Assembly: GCA_017453705.1 (NCBI GenBank) | Contig: JAFTEK010000336.1 | Span: 1 to 5,578, forward strand | From: Treponema sp. | GTDB lineage: Bacteria > Spirochaetota > Spirochaetia > Treponematales > Treponemataceae | DNA: 5,578 bases | Direction of reading: 5' to 3' | In this document: in pieces, positions 5,289-5,578 of the stretch | Position numbering within the stretch: position 1 is the stretch's first letter | Layout of the letters: each line of letters begins with the position of its first letter | Notes under the pieces: generated by a model | The model's input: the letters and a program-made list of their open reading frames with translations, nothing else | The model's database searches: none | What the model was told of the DNA's origin: nothing | Made by a program: the position numbers and the translations under genes

Positions 5289-5578
5289 ATGATTATAGGG
5301 CGGAGCATTGAGAGCAAATTACGGAGCCTTTTAAAGGCATTTCCCATTGTGACAGTCACAGGATGCCGCCAGTGCGGAAAGTCAACGCTCTTAAAACACA
5401 TTCTTTCGGATTACGAGTATATCTCTTTGGAAGACCTTGACATCCGGCAAATGGCAAAGGAAGACCCCAGGCACTTTATTGCCGCCTACAGGCAGAAAGT
5501 AATTATTGACGAAATCCAGCAGGTGCCGGAACTGCTTTCCTACCTCCAGACCCATGTTGATGAGATAAATGAAAGCGG
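5289..5578 (+). CDS. P-loop ATPase of the AAA_14/DUF4143 type, N-terminal part (cut by right window edge)
   Basis: The frame is open for 96 codons from ATG 5289 to the window end. The protein begins MIIGRSIESKLRSLLKAFP, then has a Walker A motif GCRQCGKST (residues 25-33, Lys31 binding phosphate), SLEDLDIRQMAKEDP (46-60) and a Walker B strand VIIDEIQ (71-77). This order, with the SLED block between the two Walker motifs, is typical of the predicted ATPases that carry a C-terminal DUF4143 domain; that domain would lie outside the window. Family members are common, often present in many copies per genome and of unsettled function. No ribosome binding site precedes the ATG (CTATATTTTTACC), and the nearest -10 element is six bases away, so translation may be leaderless. 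The gene lies beyond a terminator and repeats and appears unrelated to the nitrogen cluster. Confidence 0.88.
   Translation, partial: MIIGRSIESKLRSLLKAFPIVTVTGCRQCGKSTLLKHILSDYEYISLEDLDIRQMAKEDPRHFIAAYRQKVIIDEIQQVPELLSYLQTHVDEINES

Overview
The window is a nitrogen-assimilation locus from a bacterium, probably an anaerobe of the Treponema or Clostridia kind. The type III glutamine synthetase and the ATPase recall those groups, and there are strong GGAGG ribosome binding sites and sigma70-type promoters (TTGACA with 17-bp spacing), which argue against Bacteroidetes. The genus cannot be fixed from the sequence alone.

Layout. Positions 1-406, minus strand: the first 135 codons of a type I glutamine synthetase (glnA family), running off the left edge. 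Positions 407-748: a divergent control region with one promoter for each direction and terminator-like hairpins in both leaders. Positions 749-2854, plus strand: a complete type III glutamine synthetase (glnN, 701 aa). Positions 2855-3039: a leader with three successive hairpins, the last a terminator-like attenuator. Positions 3040-4716: an ammonium transporter (Amt) fused to a C-terminal PII signalling domain (558 aa), closed by a strong intrinsic terminator at 4733-4768. Positions 4775-5002: two back-to-back tandem repeats, one of 23-bp period and one of 22-bp period with a 14-bp perfect palindrome. Positions 5003-5273: non-coding sequence with competing hairpins and a possible 17-residue peptide. 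Positions 5289-5578: the start of a P-loop ATPase of the AAA_14/DUF4143 kind, running off the right edge and possibly made from a leaderless mRNA.

How the genes fit together: Amt takes up ammonium, its fused PII domain probably gates the channel according to 2-oxoglutarate and adenylate levels, and two unrelated classes of glutamine synthetase incorporate the ammonium into glutamine. The most notable point is that all three nitrogen genes have a leader in which a terminator-type hairpin plus a U-tract lies just before the ribosome binding site. In glnN and amt the U-tract directly touches GGAGGAA. This suggests a small regulon controlled by transcription attenuation; the signal or protein that would relieve termination is not visible here.
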